Source: JAFDCJ01 sp049669725 | GTDB lineage: Bacteria; Desulfobacterota; Desulfobacteria; Desulfobacterales; JAFDCJ01 | Length of the DNA: 64,000 nt | Assembly: GCA_049669725.1 (NCBI GenBank) | Contig: JBATKU010000672.1 | Coordinates: 11,518-75,517 of the forward strand | Reading direction: 5' to 3' | Shown: one piece after another, positions 6,149 to 14,960 of the stretch | Position numbering within the stretch: position 1 is the stretch's first letter | Layout: each line of letters starts with the position of its first letter | Program-made: the position numbers and the translations under genes | Notes under the pieces: model-generated | Seen by the model: the letters and a program-made list of their open reading frames with translations, nothing else | What the model was told of the DNA's origin: nothing | Databases searched by the model: none

Positions 6149-8572
6149 ATGAAAGTTAGCCTCAGTTGGCTTAAAGACTACATAGACATCCAGATGGATG
6201 CCGCCGATCTGGCGGATGCGCTGACCATGGCGGGACTGGAAGTGGAATCGGTTGCGAATCGCTACGCTTACCTGCAAACTGTCTTCGTCGGACGCGTCAC
6301 TGAGGTGAACCCCCACCCCAACGCCGACAAGTTGACAATCTGCCGAGTCGAGACGGGAGATCACAGCCGAACGGTGGTGTGTGGTGCGCCCAATGTTTCC
6401 GAGGGCATGCTGGCGCCTTTGGCATTGCCCGGAACCGTTTTACCGGACGGCACCCGGCTGGAAAAAAGTGTGATTCGCGGAGAAAAATCCGATGGCATGC
6501 TGTGCAGCGAAATGGAACTGGGACTCGGCATCGACAGCAGCGGTATCATGGCGCTGAATCCATCGTTGAAGGTGGGCGACCAGATCGCTGAAGCCCTCGG
6601 TCTTGAGGATACGGTATTTGAATTTGATCTGACCCCCAACCGGCCCGACTGTCTTAGTGTAATCGGCATTGCGCGTGAAATTGCGGCCATCCAGAACACA
6701 CCGCTTAATTATCCCGATTACAGCATCGCTGATAAAAAGGATAAGATTTCCACCTTAACGTCGGTCATCATCGAAGCGCCCGATCACTGTCCGCGGTATT
6801 CTGCCAGACTGGTGGAAAACATTAAGGTAAAGCCGTCCCCCTTCTGGATACAGGACCGCCTGCTGTCTGTCGGATTGCGACCAATTAATAATATCGTAGA
6901 CATCACCAACTATGTGTTGATGGAAACCGGCCAACCCCTGCATGCCTTTGATTTTGACCAATTGGCACAAAATCGAATTGTCGTGAAAACCGCTATTGCC
7001 GGCGATAAGTTTGTCACCCTGGATCAAAAAGAGCGCCAACTCAATTCTCAGATGCTGATGATATGTGACGGAGAAAAGCAGGTCGGGGTGGGCGGCGTTA
7101 TGGGCGGTTTGAACTCGGAGATTGAAAATAGCACCCGCCGGGTGCTGATCGAGGGGGCCTATTTTAATCCGGTAAGTATTCGAAAAACCTCCAAAACCTT
7201 AGGGTTGAACACCGACGCCTCCCATCGTTTTGAACGCGGGGTGGACCCGGAGGGCACGGTCAGGGCTGTCAATCGTGCTGCTCAACTGATGGTGGAGTTC
7301 GGCGAGGGCACCCTCATCGCAGGGATCATCGACGAATACCCGCAACCTCAAAAATTAAACAAGGTCAGCTTAAGCACTGCGCGCACCCACAGGCTTCTGG
7401 GCATCCATCCAGACGGCAAAGAGATCGTAAAACTGCTCGAATCCATTGAATTCAAAGTCGAAAAAATGACCTCCGAGTCCGGAGACCAACAGCTGTTGGT
7501 GGTACCGCCATCGTTTCGGGTGGATATTTCGCGACCGGAGGATTTGATGGAAGAAATTGCCCGCCTCGCGGGCTACAATGATATCCCGATTACTTTTCCG
7601 GCAATGCCGGCCGAGGCCCGCCCGCCGGCACACAAGCTGGTACTTAGAAACCACCTGAAAGATTTAATGACCGGTTTCGGATTTACCGAGGCGATCACTT
7701 ACAGTTTTGTCGGGGAAGCGTCATGCGATCACCTGCGGCTTAAAGCAGACGATCCCCGGCGCAACTTGATTCATATTTTAAACCCCCTGTCGGAAGATCA
7801 GGCGGTCATGCGAACGTCCCTGGCCACCGGGTTGATTGAAACAGCTGTTTATAATATCGCCCAGCAGGTCAAAAATTTGAAATTATTTGAAATCGGCAAA
7901 TTATTTATTAAAACGGATTCCCAGGATCTGCCCCGGGAGCCGGAATTTCTGGCGGCACTGTGGACCGGATCACGCCATAACGCCTCGTGGCACGGCCGCG
8001 AAATCGCCTGTGATTTTTACGATATAAAAGGTGTCGCCGAAGGACTGATCGGTGCCTTGAAAATCGAGAACATCCGATTCGCAGCTATGTCTGACGGTGA
8101 TTGCGACTATACCCGACCCGGTTACACAGCTAAGATTTTAGCCGGTGACACTCCGATAGGTCTGGTGGGTGAAATTCACCCCGAGGTGCGGGAGGTGCTT
8201 GATTTAAAGCAATCAGCCTATATTTTCGAACTCGATCTGGATATAATCAATGCGTTGATACCACAAACCATAAAATTTAAACTGCTTCCCAAATTCCCGG
8301 CTATTTACAGGGACATTACCATCATTATCGATCGCCGAATTGAAACCCAAACGGTGCTGGAAGCCGTTGAAAATATCCATGAAGATCTGGTGCAAAATCT
8401 GCTCCTATTTGATGTCTTTGAAGGGGATCCCATTGCGGCCGGCAAAAAAAGCGTGTCGTTTCGGATCACCTATCGTTCGTCAGATAAGACCCTGGAGGAT
8501 GATGACGTCAATGATCTTCACAAATCGATTACGGATAGACTTTTGAGAGCATTTGATGCCACCTTACCATAG
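6149..8572 (+). CDS. pheT: Phenylalanine-tRNA ligase beta subunit
   Basis: An 807-residue full-length bacterial PheT. Domains in order: core opening MKVSLSWLKDYIDIQMDA; EMAP-type tRNA-binding domain (about residues 40-155, VGRVTEVNPHPNADKLTICR); B3/B4 editing domain (about 215-395, with DITNYVLMETGQPLHAFD and TDASHRFERGVDPE); B5 domain (about 400-480); the catalytic-like core; and the C-terminal FDX-ACB domain (about 710-805, LPKFPAIYRDITIIID). It pairs with PheS 103 bp upstream. AGAAG lies just before the ATG. Nothing is missing. Confidence 0.97.
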   Translation: MKVSLSWLKDYIDIQMDAADLADALTMAGLEVESVANRYAYLQTVFVGRVTEVNPHPNADKLTICRVETGDHSRTVVCGAPNVSEGMLAPLALPGTVLPDGTRLEKSVIRGEKSDGMLCSEMELGLGIDSSGIMALNPSLKVGDQIAEALGLEDTVFEFDLTPNRPDCLSVIGIAREIAAIQNTPLNYPDYSIADKKDKISTLTSVIIEAPDHCPRYSARLVENIKVKPSPFWIQDRLLSVGLRPINNIVDITNYVLMETGQPLHAFDFDQLAQNRIVVKTAIAGDKFVTLDQKERQLNSQMLMICDGEKQVGVGGVMGGLNSEIENSTRRVLIEGAYFNPVSIRKTSKTLGLNTDASHRFERGVDPEGTVRAVNRAAQLMVEFGEGTLIAGIIDEYPQPQKLNKVSLSTARTHRLLGIHPDGKEIVKLLESIEFKVEKMTSESGDQQLLVVPPSFRVDISRPEDLMEEIARLAGYNDIPITFPAMPAEARPPAHKLVLRNHLKDLMTGFGFTEAITYSFVGEASCDHLRLKADDPRRNLIHILNPLSEDQAVMRTSLATGLIETAVYNIAQQVKNLKLFEIGKLFIKTDSQDLPREPEFLAALWTGSRHNASWHGREIACDFYDIKGVAEGLIGALKIENIRFAAMSDGDCDYTRPGYTAKILAGDTPIGLVGEIHPEVREVLDLKQSAYIFELDLDIINALIPQTIKFKLLPKFPAIYRDITIIIDRRIETQTVLEAVENIHEDLVQNLLLFDVFEGDPIAAGKKSVSFRITYRSSDKTLEDDDVNDLHKSITDRLLRAFDATLP

Positions 8573-8770
8573 AGGTGGTCCCAAAACCCCGCCTAAAGGG
8601 TGGAACGGGCAAAGCCATGCACTTAAATGATAAAACAGCAAACAAAAATAGGTTGCATACATAATTAATTTCTTTTAAATATGAACTTGGCGTTTTGCGA
8701 AGGCTCCCATTTGAATAAACGATTATCTTTATCGACTTAAACCTTACTCGATAGGTTCGGTGGGGTGACA
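8573..8770. other. Gap between pheT and merR-like gene, no gene seen
   Basis: About 200 bp, AT-rich in its second half. In many Proteobacteria ihfA sits between pheT and the MerR-type gene; no ihfA frame is present here on either strand. No convincing terminator was found. Confidence 0.5.
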
Positions 8771-9118
8771 ATGCAAAATAAAATGCCTTATCAAATAAAA
8801 ATTCCTGACAAGCTCTATTTTAAAATTGGAGAAGTCAGCAAAATTTCCGGGCTTCCGAGCCATGTTTTAAGATTTTGGGAATCTGAGTTTAAAAAAATAA
8901 AGCCGCGCCGGACGTCTTCGGGGCAACGCTCATATACCCAAAAAGATGTTGCGATGATCCTGAAAATCAAGCATTTGCTCCATGAAAAAAAATTTACCAT
9001 CGAAGGTGCCCGAAAATACTTAAGTTCCAGAACCAGGTTAAAATCAGATGACAACGATTTTCTGGAAGACTTAAAAACGGAATTGGCAAGTATACGGGAT
9101 TTGCTCGACAGTAATTAG
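8771..9118 (+). CDS. MerR-family transcriptional regulator
   Basis: A 115-residue MerR-type DNA-binding protein. The winged-helix core is KLYFKIGEVSKISGLPSHVL followed by RFWESEFKKIKPRRTSSGQR and the second helix-turn-helix RSYTQKDVAMILKIKHLLHE. The rest is a short C-terminal helix with no ligand-binding cysteines or effector domain, so it is not a metal-sensing MerR. Small MerR proteins of this type commonly lie just after pheT (or pheT-ihfA) in Proteobacteria; their targets are unknown. The start was set at ATG 8771 because GGTGGGG lies 5 nt before it; an in-frame GTG at 8765 is possible. Confidence 0.88.
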   Translation: MQNKMPYQIKIPDKLYFKIGEVSKISGLPSHVLRFWESEFKKIKPRRTSSGQRSYTQKDVAMILKIKHLLHEKKFTIEGARKYLSSRTRLKSDDNDFLEDLKTELASIRDLLDSN

Positions 9119-9133
9119 TTTTGATGAAAGTTA

Positions 9134-9162
9134 TTGACAATTAAGAGAATTTGTCTTAAATA
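9134..9162 (+). promoter_or_regulatory. Sigma-70-like promoter upstream of tRNA-Gly
   Basis: TTGACA (9134-9139, perfect -35) is followed after 17 bp by TAAATA (9157-9162, moderate -10). It is oriented toward the tRNA gene, about 210 bp ahead. The intervening sequence has an 11-bp inverted repeat, TCAAATTTTAA with TTAAAATTTGA, around position 9280-9330, and two copies of CAAGCGAG. No gene is seen there. Confidence 0.5.
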
Positions 9163-9379
9163 TTCTATCTTGGGCGTCAAGCGAGCAAGACCTTTGAAAC
9201 TGGTAAAAATGGTGGATCGCAAAGGTCACCAAGCGAGACTTTCGCAAAATGTTCATTTTCGTTAAAGTTCAAGGAAGGATCAAATTTTAACCGCAGACAT
9301 ACATTGAGTATTTCGAGGATTAAAATTTGAGCCTGACGCAGAAATTGGACGAAAAGGGACGTTTTGCATGGGTCGCCGA

Positions 9380-9455
9380 GCGGGCATAGCTCAGTTGGTA
9401 GAGTACAAGCTTCCCAAGCTTGGTGTCGCGAGTTCGAATCTCGTTGCCCGCTCCA
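9380..9455 (+). tRNA. tRNA-Gly(CCC)
   Basis: A complete 76-nt cloverleaf: acceptor GCGGGCA with TGCCCGC, D arm GCTC-AGTTGGTA-GAGT, anticodon arm CAAGC-TTCCCAA-GCTTG with anticodon CCC, T arm GCGAG-TTCGAAT-CTCGT, discriminator T and an encoded CCA. It decodes GGG glycine codons. It lies alone between the MerR-type gene and the rimP operon, and a terminator-like hairpin follows 150 nt later. Confidence 0.95.
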
Positions 9456-9598
9456 ACTTAAGTTCGCCGTTTCCGTTGTGCTTGATGGCTTGGGGTGGCA
9501 CCGTTTCCGAATTGATGGATGAACTAAACTTTTTCCTTATGGCTATTTGTATGAACAGATAAACTTTCGCGCTGTACATCAAGAGGTCAACCTGAAAC

Positions 9599-10162
9599 AT
9601 GAGGAAACGGGCTATAGCCCGTTTTTGTGTTTTAAGAGCAACGTTGGAAGCAAAGAAAAAATATAGCAACAAAAGATCCCACCAACGGAACCGTGGCCAT
9701 AAACCTGTCAGCGAGCAGAAGGTAGCCGAACTGGTCAGATCACTGGCCGAACCGCTGTGTGCATCCGAGGGCTTGGAACTGGTGCACGTGGAATATCAGC
9801 GGGAAGCAAACGGCCGGATTCTGCGGCTTTACATTGACAAGCCCGATGGGATCAATTTGAATGATTGTGCCGGTGTCAGCCGTCAAATGGGAGATATCCT
9901 GGATGTCAACCTGGAGGACATAGGACCTTATAGTCTTGAAGTTACCTCACCGGGTCCGGAACGGCCGCTGGCGAAACATGAGGATTATGAAAAATTTAAG
10001 GGCAGCCGGGTAAAGATAAAAACGAGTCGACCGTTTAACGGGCAAAAAAACTTTACCGGGATTCTTAGGGGAATATCCGGCGGGCAGGTAAACCTGCAGA
10101 TCGGCGAAGAAGCCATCGTGATACCGTATCAGGATATTTCGAAAGCACGACTTGCAGAATAA
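9599..10162 (+). CDS. rimP: Ribosome maturation factor RimP
   Basis: RimP assists late 30S subunit assembly. The conserved core is VSEQKVAELVRSLAEPLCA, then GLELVHVEYQREANGRILRL, DVNLEDIGPYSLEVTSPGPE and the C-terminal SH3-like domain with GILRGISGGQVNLQI. The coordinates give the longest frame, from ATG 9599, but that ATG and the first 9 codons overlap a terminator-like hairpin. The only other in-frame start is TTG 9644, so the real N-terminus is uncertain by 15 residues, and about 25-40 basic residues precede the family core. First gene of the classic rimP-nusA-infB operon. Confidence 0.88.
   Translation: MRKRAIARFCVLRATLEAKKKYSNKRSHQRNRGHKPVSEQKVAELVRSLAEPLCASEGLELVHVEYQREANGRILRLYIDKPDGINLNDCAGVSRQMGDILDVNLEDIGPYSLEVTSPGPERPLAKHEDYEKFKGSRVKIKTSRPFNGQKNFTGILRGISGGQVNLQIGEEAIVIPYQDISKARLAE
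9605..9626 (+). terminator. Intrinsic-terminator hairpin at the head of the rimP-nusA operon
   Basis: AAACGGGC-TATA-GCCCGTTT (9605-9624) is a perfect 8-bp stem with a 4-nt loop, running into a T5 tract at 9622-9626. It could end the tRNA-Gly transcript or act as an attenuator for the rimP-nusA-infB operon. NusA-dependent feedback on such leaders is known in E. coli; its use here is inference. Confidence 0.65.
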
Positions 10163-10175
10163 ATGGAGATCTCTG

Positions 10176-11660
10176 ATGTTTATCTCAGACATAAAACGTG
10201 TTGTTGAACAGGTTAGCCGGGATAAAGGTATAGACCGCGAAGTCCTTATCCGGGCGATGGAAGAAGCTTTGCGATCTGCTGCCAGGAAAAAATTCGGCAA
10301 CAAACTGGATATCGAAGTTCAATACAATGATCAAAGCGGTGAGATCGAGGTGTTTCAGTTTAAGGAAGTTGCGGAGGTCGTCACCGAACCGGCCTATGAG
10401 ATAAGTCTTGAGGAAGGCCGCAAACTGGATCCCGAGTGTGAGGTCGGAGACAGCCTGGGCACCAAGATGGATGCCACCACATTCGGCCGCATCGCCGCTC
10501 AATCGGCCAAACAGGTCATCATACAGAAAATGAAAGATGCCGAAAAAGATGCGGTCTATGCCAATTTCATCGACCGCAAAGGGGAAATCATCAACGGTAT
10601 CGTTCAGCGAATTGACCGGGGGGACATTATTGTTAACCTGGGGCAAACCGATGGAATCGTGCCGGTTCGTGATCAGGTTCCAAGGGAATCCTATCGCCGG
10701 GGCGACCGCATTCGAGTCTATATTCTTGACGTGCTACACGAATCACGCGGCCCGCAAATTGTTCTCTCCCGGACGCATCCGAACTTTCTAATCGATCTGT
10801 TCCGGACAGAAGTGCCGGAGATTAGCGAAGGCATCGTCAACATTATGGGAGCATCCCGCGAACCCGGTGTACGAGCCAAGATCGCTGTGGCCTCAAATAA
10901 TTCCGACATTGATCCGGTCGGTGCCTGTGTGGGAATGAAGGGCAGCCGCGTGCAAAACGTGGTGCAAGAGCTTCGGGGTGAAAAAATCGACATCATTCCA
11001 TGGCATGTGGATGCAGCAAAATTTGTCTGCAATGCGCTGGCACCGGCCGAAATATCCAGAGTGATTATCGACGAAAGAAACAATTCGATGGAAGTGATTG
11101 TCCCGGATGAATTCCTATCAATTGCCATTGGCAAAAAGGGCCAGAACGTAAGACTGGCATCCAAACTTACCGGCTGGCATCTGGATGTAAAAAGTGAAAC
11201 CCGCTATAACGAGGCAATGCAAACCGGCTACGACTCGTTGGTGGCACTGCCCGGAGTTGGAATCAGTTTAGCCGACGCATTGTATGAGACTGGCTTTTAT
11301 TCGGCCGAGGAAATCATCGAAGCCAACATCGAAGATTTGGTTCAAATTCGAGGAATCGGAGAAGAAAAAGCTGTCAAACTCTTGGAGGCAGCCAAGAAAT
11401 CAGTCGTGGATGCTGCCAAAGAAAAGAAAGTTGCCAAAGATGGAATAGGTGATGAGGCTACCGAAACTGAAACCATCAGCGAGGAAGGTGCGCAACAGCC
11501 ATCGGAACCATCCGATGAAGTTGGATCGGAACCATCCATTGAGGTTGAACCGGAATCAACCGATGAAGTTGAACCGGAACCATCCATTGAAGTTGAACCG
11601 GAATCAACCGATAAAGTTGACCCGAAATCATCCGATGAAATTGGATCGGAAGAAAAATAA
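10176..11660 (+). CDS. nusA: Transcription termination/antitermination factor NusA
   Basis: A 494-residue NusA binding RNA polymerase and nascent RNA. Order: N-terminal polymerase-binding domain; S1 domain (about 130-200, NGIVQRIDRGDIIVNLGQTD); KH1 and KH2 (about 205-345, including VGACVGMKGSRVQNVVQEL and AIGKKGQNVRLASKLTGW); a helix-hairpin-helix-like region (LPGVGISLADALYETGFYSA, VQIRGIGEEKAVKLL); then an acidic tail. The start ATG 10176 follows TGGAG at 9 nt; an ATG at 10152 inside rimP is in frame but less likely. The last 50 residues consist of six 8-residue repeats rich in Glu, Pro, Ser and Val, which is unusual. Confidence 0.96.
   Translation: MFISDIKRVVEQVSRDKGIDREVLIRAMEEALRSAARKKFGNKLDIEVQYNDQSGEIEVFQFKEVAEVVTEPAYEISLEEGRKLDPECEVGDSLGTKMDATTFGRIAAQSAKQVIIQKMKDAEKDAVYANFIDRKGEIINGIVQRIDRGDIIVNLGQTDGIVPVRDQVPRESYRRGDRIRVYILDVLHESRGPQIVLSRTHPNFLIDLFRTEVPEISEGIVNIMGASREPGVRAKIAVASNNSDIDPVGACVGMKGSRVQNVVQELRGEKIDIIPWHVDAAKFVCNALAPAEISRVIIDERNNSMEVIVPDEFLSIAIGKKGQNVRLASKLTGWHLDVKSETRYNEAMQTGYDSLVALPGVGISLADALYETGFYSAEEIIEANIEDLVQIRGIGEEKAVKLLEAAKKSVVDAAKEKKVAKDGIGDEATETETISEEGAQQPSEPSDEVGSEPSIEVEPESTDEVEPEPSIEVEPESTDKVDPKSSDEIGSEEK
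11508..11651 (+). repeat. Six tandem 24-bp repeats encoding the acidic NusA tail
   Basis: Six contiguous 24-bp units, each eight codons: PSDEVGSE, PSIEVEPE, STDEVEPE, PSIEVEPE, STDKVDPK, SSDEIGSE (residues 445-492). Units 2-3 and 4-5 are near-identical 48-bp pairs, suggesting recent duplication. Only EK and the stop codon follow. The copy number is probably variable between strains. Confidence 0.9.
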
Positions 11661-11715
11661 GTTGTGATGTGGTTTTCGATCTATCAGATCGTTAAATAGG
11701 CTTTAGGGGGATGTA

Positions 11716-14301
11716 ATGGCAAAAACTAGGGTTTACGAACTCGCCAGAGATCTTAATCTGACAAACAAAATACTGCTCAGCAAGCTGAGTGATCTGGATA
11801 TCTCTGTCAAAAGTCATATGAGTGCTCTGGATGATGAAGCCGTTGCCAGAATAAAGACCGTAATTTTCGGCAAAAAAGAAGAAGCCGTCGAGGAAACACG
11901 CATAAAGCCGACCGTTATTCGCAGACGCCGGAAAAAAGTAACGCTTGAAGCCGCACCGGAACCTCCGGCAGAGCCGGATGATGTATCGGACGCTGAAAAA
12001 CCTGCCGAAGATGCCCCCGAAGAAATAGTGCCTGAAAAAGAAGCTGGCGCAGTCGAAAAGACCCCGGAAATTATAGATGAGAAAGCCTCTAAAGAAGCGG
12101 CGCCGGTAGCCGAAGCTGCTGAACCGGCTGATCTGAAGGAAAAGAAGCCTAAAAAGGCTGTAAAAAAAGTTAAAAAGGAATCTGCGGCCAAAATCATCCA
12201 ATTGCCGGTAAAGCCGGTTCAAAAGCCCTCAAAGAAGAAAGCTACCCCGGGCGACAGAGCCAAAATTGAGAAACTTCCATCCCGCAAACCTGCTGATATA
12301 GGACCCGCTGCCACACCTGAAGATCTGCTGTCGAAGGAAGGGAAGAAAAAGAAAGGGAAGAAAAACCTTGAAGAGGGCGACCGCCCAAAAAGATTTTTAA
12401 AAAAGAAAATCTCGTTTCGAAAAAAATCAGTAATAGAAGGTCAAGATCTGTATGATAGCGGTTACAAGGGCCGCAAACCCCGCAAAGGGGCCAAAGCCAG
12501 GGCCGCTGCCCCGGCCCAAAAAACTCAGATCACTACGGCCAAGGCTATCAAACGACGCATCAAGGTCGATGATGCCATTATTATTTCTGATTTGGCCAAG
12601 CGCATGGGAATTAAAGCCAACGAAATGCTAAAAACTCTCATGGACATGGGCTTTATGACCACCGTTAATCAAAGTATTGACTTTGAAACAGCGGCTCTCG
12701 TGGCGTCCGAATTTGATTATGAAGTCGAACGCGCTGCATTTGAAGAAGAAATTGTGTTAAAGCAGGAAGCCGATGATCCGGAAAAATTACAGGAACGGCC
12801 GCCGGTGGTTACCATCATGGGCCATGTTGACCACGGTAAAACCTCCCTTCTCGATGTTATCCGCAAAACCAGAATAACTGAAAACGAAGCCGGTGGAATT
12901 ACACAGCACATTGGCGCCTACCACGTTGCCACTGAGAGGGGCAAGATTGCTTTTCTTGATACTCCCGGTCATGAGGCGTTTACCGCCATGCGTGCCCGCG
13001 GCGCAAAAATCACCGATCTCGTAATTCTGGTTGTCGCGGCCGACGACGGTGTCATGCCCCAGACCCTGGAGGCCATCAACCATTCAAAAGCGGCCGAGGT
13101 TCCGATTATTGTTGCCATAAACAAAATTGACAAGGCCAACGCGGATCCTGATCGGGTGAAGCGAGAATTGGCTGAAAACGGCTTGACCCCCGAAGATTGG
13201 GGGGGCGACACGATCTTTGTCCATGTTTCGGCAAAGGAGCAACAGGGTATCGATGAACTGCTTGAAATGATCTCGTTGCAGGCGGAGGTTTTGGAACTGA
13301 GAGCCAATCCTGATAAATTGGCCTACGGCCATGTCGTCGAGGCCAAAATTGATTCCGGCAGGGGTCCGGTCGCAACCGTACTGGTGCAGGACGGCACCCT
13401 GCGAAATGGAGATCCGGTGGTCTGCGGAATTCACTTCGGAAAAATCCGTGCCATGCTGAACGACATAGGGGCCCCGGTGGAAAGCGCCGGTCCTTCGATT
13501 CCGGTTGAAGTCCTGGGCTTAGCAGGCGTACCAATGGCCGGAGATGAGTTTATTGTTCTGGCCGATGAGAAAAGCGCCAAGCAGGTCAGCGGGCACCGTA
13601 TCCAAAAGCAACGCTCAAAGGAATTGGCCCAGACCAATCGACTCAGTCTGGAAAAACTTTATGAGCAGATACAGCAGGGCGAAGTCAAAGACCTCAACCT
13701 TATTATTAAGGCAGACGTACACGGCTCGATCGAAGCCCTGGGCGAAGCGCTAACCAAGCTTTCCAATGAGGAAGTAAAAGTTAATGTGGTGCACTCTGCC
13801 ACCGGAACCATCACTGAATCCGATATCTCCCTGGCGGCGGTGTCCAATGCCATCATCATTGGATTTAACGTGCGACCGACACCTAAAGTCCAGGCTTTCG
13901 CCGGTGAAGAAAATGTTGATATGCGCTTTTACAATGTCATTTACGACATCATCAAGGATGTCAAAGGCGCCATGGTGGGACTGATGGAATCCACTTACAA
14001 AGAACATGTGATGGGTACCGCGGAAGTTCGCGAAGTTTTTCAGATACCCAAAGTGGGTGCCATCGCCGGCAGCTATGTCACCGATGGAAAGATCGAACGT
14101 GGACAAAATATTCGGGTGGTTCGAGACGGCGTTGTGGTATATGAAGGAAAAAATTCTTCTCTGCGCCGGTTTAAAGATGACGCCAAAGAAGTACAGACCG
14201 GTTATGAATGCGGCATCGGGGTGGAGAATTTTAACGATATTAAAGTCGGCGATGTTCTCGAGTGTTATTATCTCGAGGAAATCCGGCCCCATATTGAATA
14301 G
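11716..14301 (+). CDS. infB: Translation initiation factor IF-2
   Basis: An 861-residue GTPase that brings fMet-tRNA to the 30S subunit and promotes 50S joining. The first IF2 N-terminal module is at the start (MAKTRVYELARDLNLTNKIL). A long Lys/Glu/Pro/Ala-rich linker follows (about 55-270). A second IF2_N module lies near 280-350 (DDAIIISDLAKRMGIKANEM). The G domain begins near 365 with GHVDHGKTSLLD (G1), FLDTPGHEAF (G3) and INKIDKANADP (G4). Domains II, III and the fMet-tRNA-binding C2 domain (EVREVFQIPKVGAIAGSYVT) complete it. Starts 55 bp after nusA with AGGGGG before the ATG. Confidence 0.97.
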   Translation: MAKTRVYELARDLNLTNKILLSKLSDLDISVKSHMSALDDEAVARIKTVIFGKKEEAVEETRIKPTVIRRRRKKVTLEAAPEPPAEPDDVSDAEKPAEDAPEEIVPEKEAGAVEKTPEIIDEKASKEAAPVAEAAEPADLKEKKPKKAVKKVKKESAAKIIQLPVKPVQKPSKKKATPGDRAKIEKLPSRKPADIGPAATPEDLLSKEGKKKKGKKNLEEGDRPKRFLKKKISFRKKSVIEGQDLYDSGYKGRKPRKGAKARAAAPAQKTQITTAKAIKRRIKVDDAIIISDLAKRMGIKANEMLKTLMDMGFMTTVNQSIDFETAALVASEFDYEVERAAFEEEIVLKQEADDPEKLQERPPVVTIMGHVDHGKTSLLDVIRKTRITENEAGGITQHIGAYHVATERGKIAFLDTPGHEAFTAMRARGAKITDLVILVVAADDGVMPQTLEAINHSKAAEVPIIVAINKIDKANADPDRVKRELAENGLTPEDWGGDTIFVHVSAKEQQGIDELLEMISLQAEVLELRANPDKLAYGHVVEAKIDSGRGPVATVLVQDGTLRNGDPVVCGIHFGKIRAMLNDIGAPVESAGPSIPVEVLGLAGVPMAGDEFIVLADEKSAKQVSGHRIQKQRSKELAQTNRLSLEKLYEQIQQGEVKDLNLIIKADVHGSIEALGEALTKLSNEEVKVNVVHSATGTITESDISLAAVSNAIIIGFNVRPTPKVQAFAGEENVDMRFYNVIYDIIKDVKGAMVGLMESTYKEHVMGTAEVREVFQIPKVGAIAGSYVTDGKIERGQNIRVVRDGVVVYEGKNSSLRRFKDDAKEVQTGYECGIGVENFNDIKVGDVLECYYLEEIRPHIE

Positions 14302-14304
14302 ACC

Positions 14305-14592
14305 ATGGTTGTCGGAACAGGACTTATTACCCTGCGGCTGCATGATTGCCGTTCTTTGAAGGGCAAGCGCAAGGTTGTTAAATCGATGATCAGCCGATTG
14401 CGCAATGCGTTTAATTTGTCGGTGGCCGAGGTGGGATCAAACGATATTTATCAGAAAGCGGAAATTGGCTTTTCACTGGTCGGCAATGACAGCTCGCTGA
14501 TTAACTCTAAGATCGATAAGATTTTCAATATGGCCGAAGATCTGGGCCTTGCTGAAATCATCGAAACGGAAATGGAAATTATTCATTTATGA
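14305..14592 (+). CDS. DUF503 (YlxP-like) protein
   Basis: A 95-residue DUF503 protein: VVGTGLITLRLHDCRSLKGK then RKVVKSMISRLRNAFNLSVA and AEVGSNDIYQKAEIGFSLVG. The family is nearly always found between infB and rbfA and is thought to act in ribosome biogenesis or RNA binding, but its biochemical role is not established. It starts 3 nt after the infB stop and overlaps rbfA by an ATGA junction, indicating translational coupling. Confidence 0.9.
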   Translation: MVVGTGLITLRLHDCRSLKGKRKVVKSMISRLRNAFNLSVAEVGSNDIYQKAEIGFSLVGNDSSLINSKIDKIFNMAEDLGLAEIIETEMEIIHL

Positions 14593-14960
14593 CCTCTTTT
14601 TCCCGGGCGGACAGGGTCAGCGGTTTAATTCAGGAAACCCTGTCAGACTTATTAAAGAAGAGCATTCACGATCCCCGCTTGGAAATGGCGACCATCACAA
14701 AGGTTAAAATGTCAGCCGATTTAAAGCTGGCGCGTATATATTTTGCGATTTACGGTGATGACAAAAAATCGGAAGGTGCTGCCAAAGGGTTTGAGAGCGC
14801 ACGCGGATTTATAAAACGAATTCTTGCACGCAAACTTGGTTTGCGCTATATGCCGGACTTAAAATTTTTTTATGATGACTCTCTGGACTACGGGTCTCAT
14901 ATCGATCAACTGCTTGAAAAGATAAAAACCGATAATGGACCAGATTATCAACCACATTAA
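14589..14960 (+). CDS. rbfA: 30S ribosome-binding factor RbfA
   Basis: A 123-residue KH-fold assembly factor for 16S rRNA 5'-end maturation and cold adaptation. Family motifs: RADRVSGLIQETLSDLLKKS, DPRLEMATITKVKMSADLKL, ARIYFAIYGDD and LRYMPDLKFFYDDSLDYGSH. The length is normal. The start overlaps the DUF503 stop (ATGA), and its 3' end overlaps the nrnA start by 26 nt. Confidence 0.95.
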   Translation: MTSFSRADRVSGLIQETLSDLLKKSIHDPRLEMATITKVKMSADLKLARIYFAIYGDDKKSEGAAKGFESARGFIKRILARKLGLRYMPDLKFFYDDSLDYGSHIDQLLEKIKTDNGPDYQPH

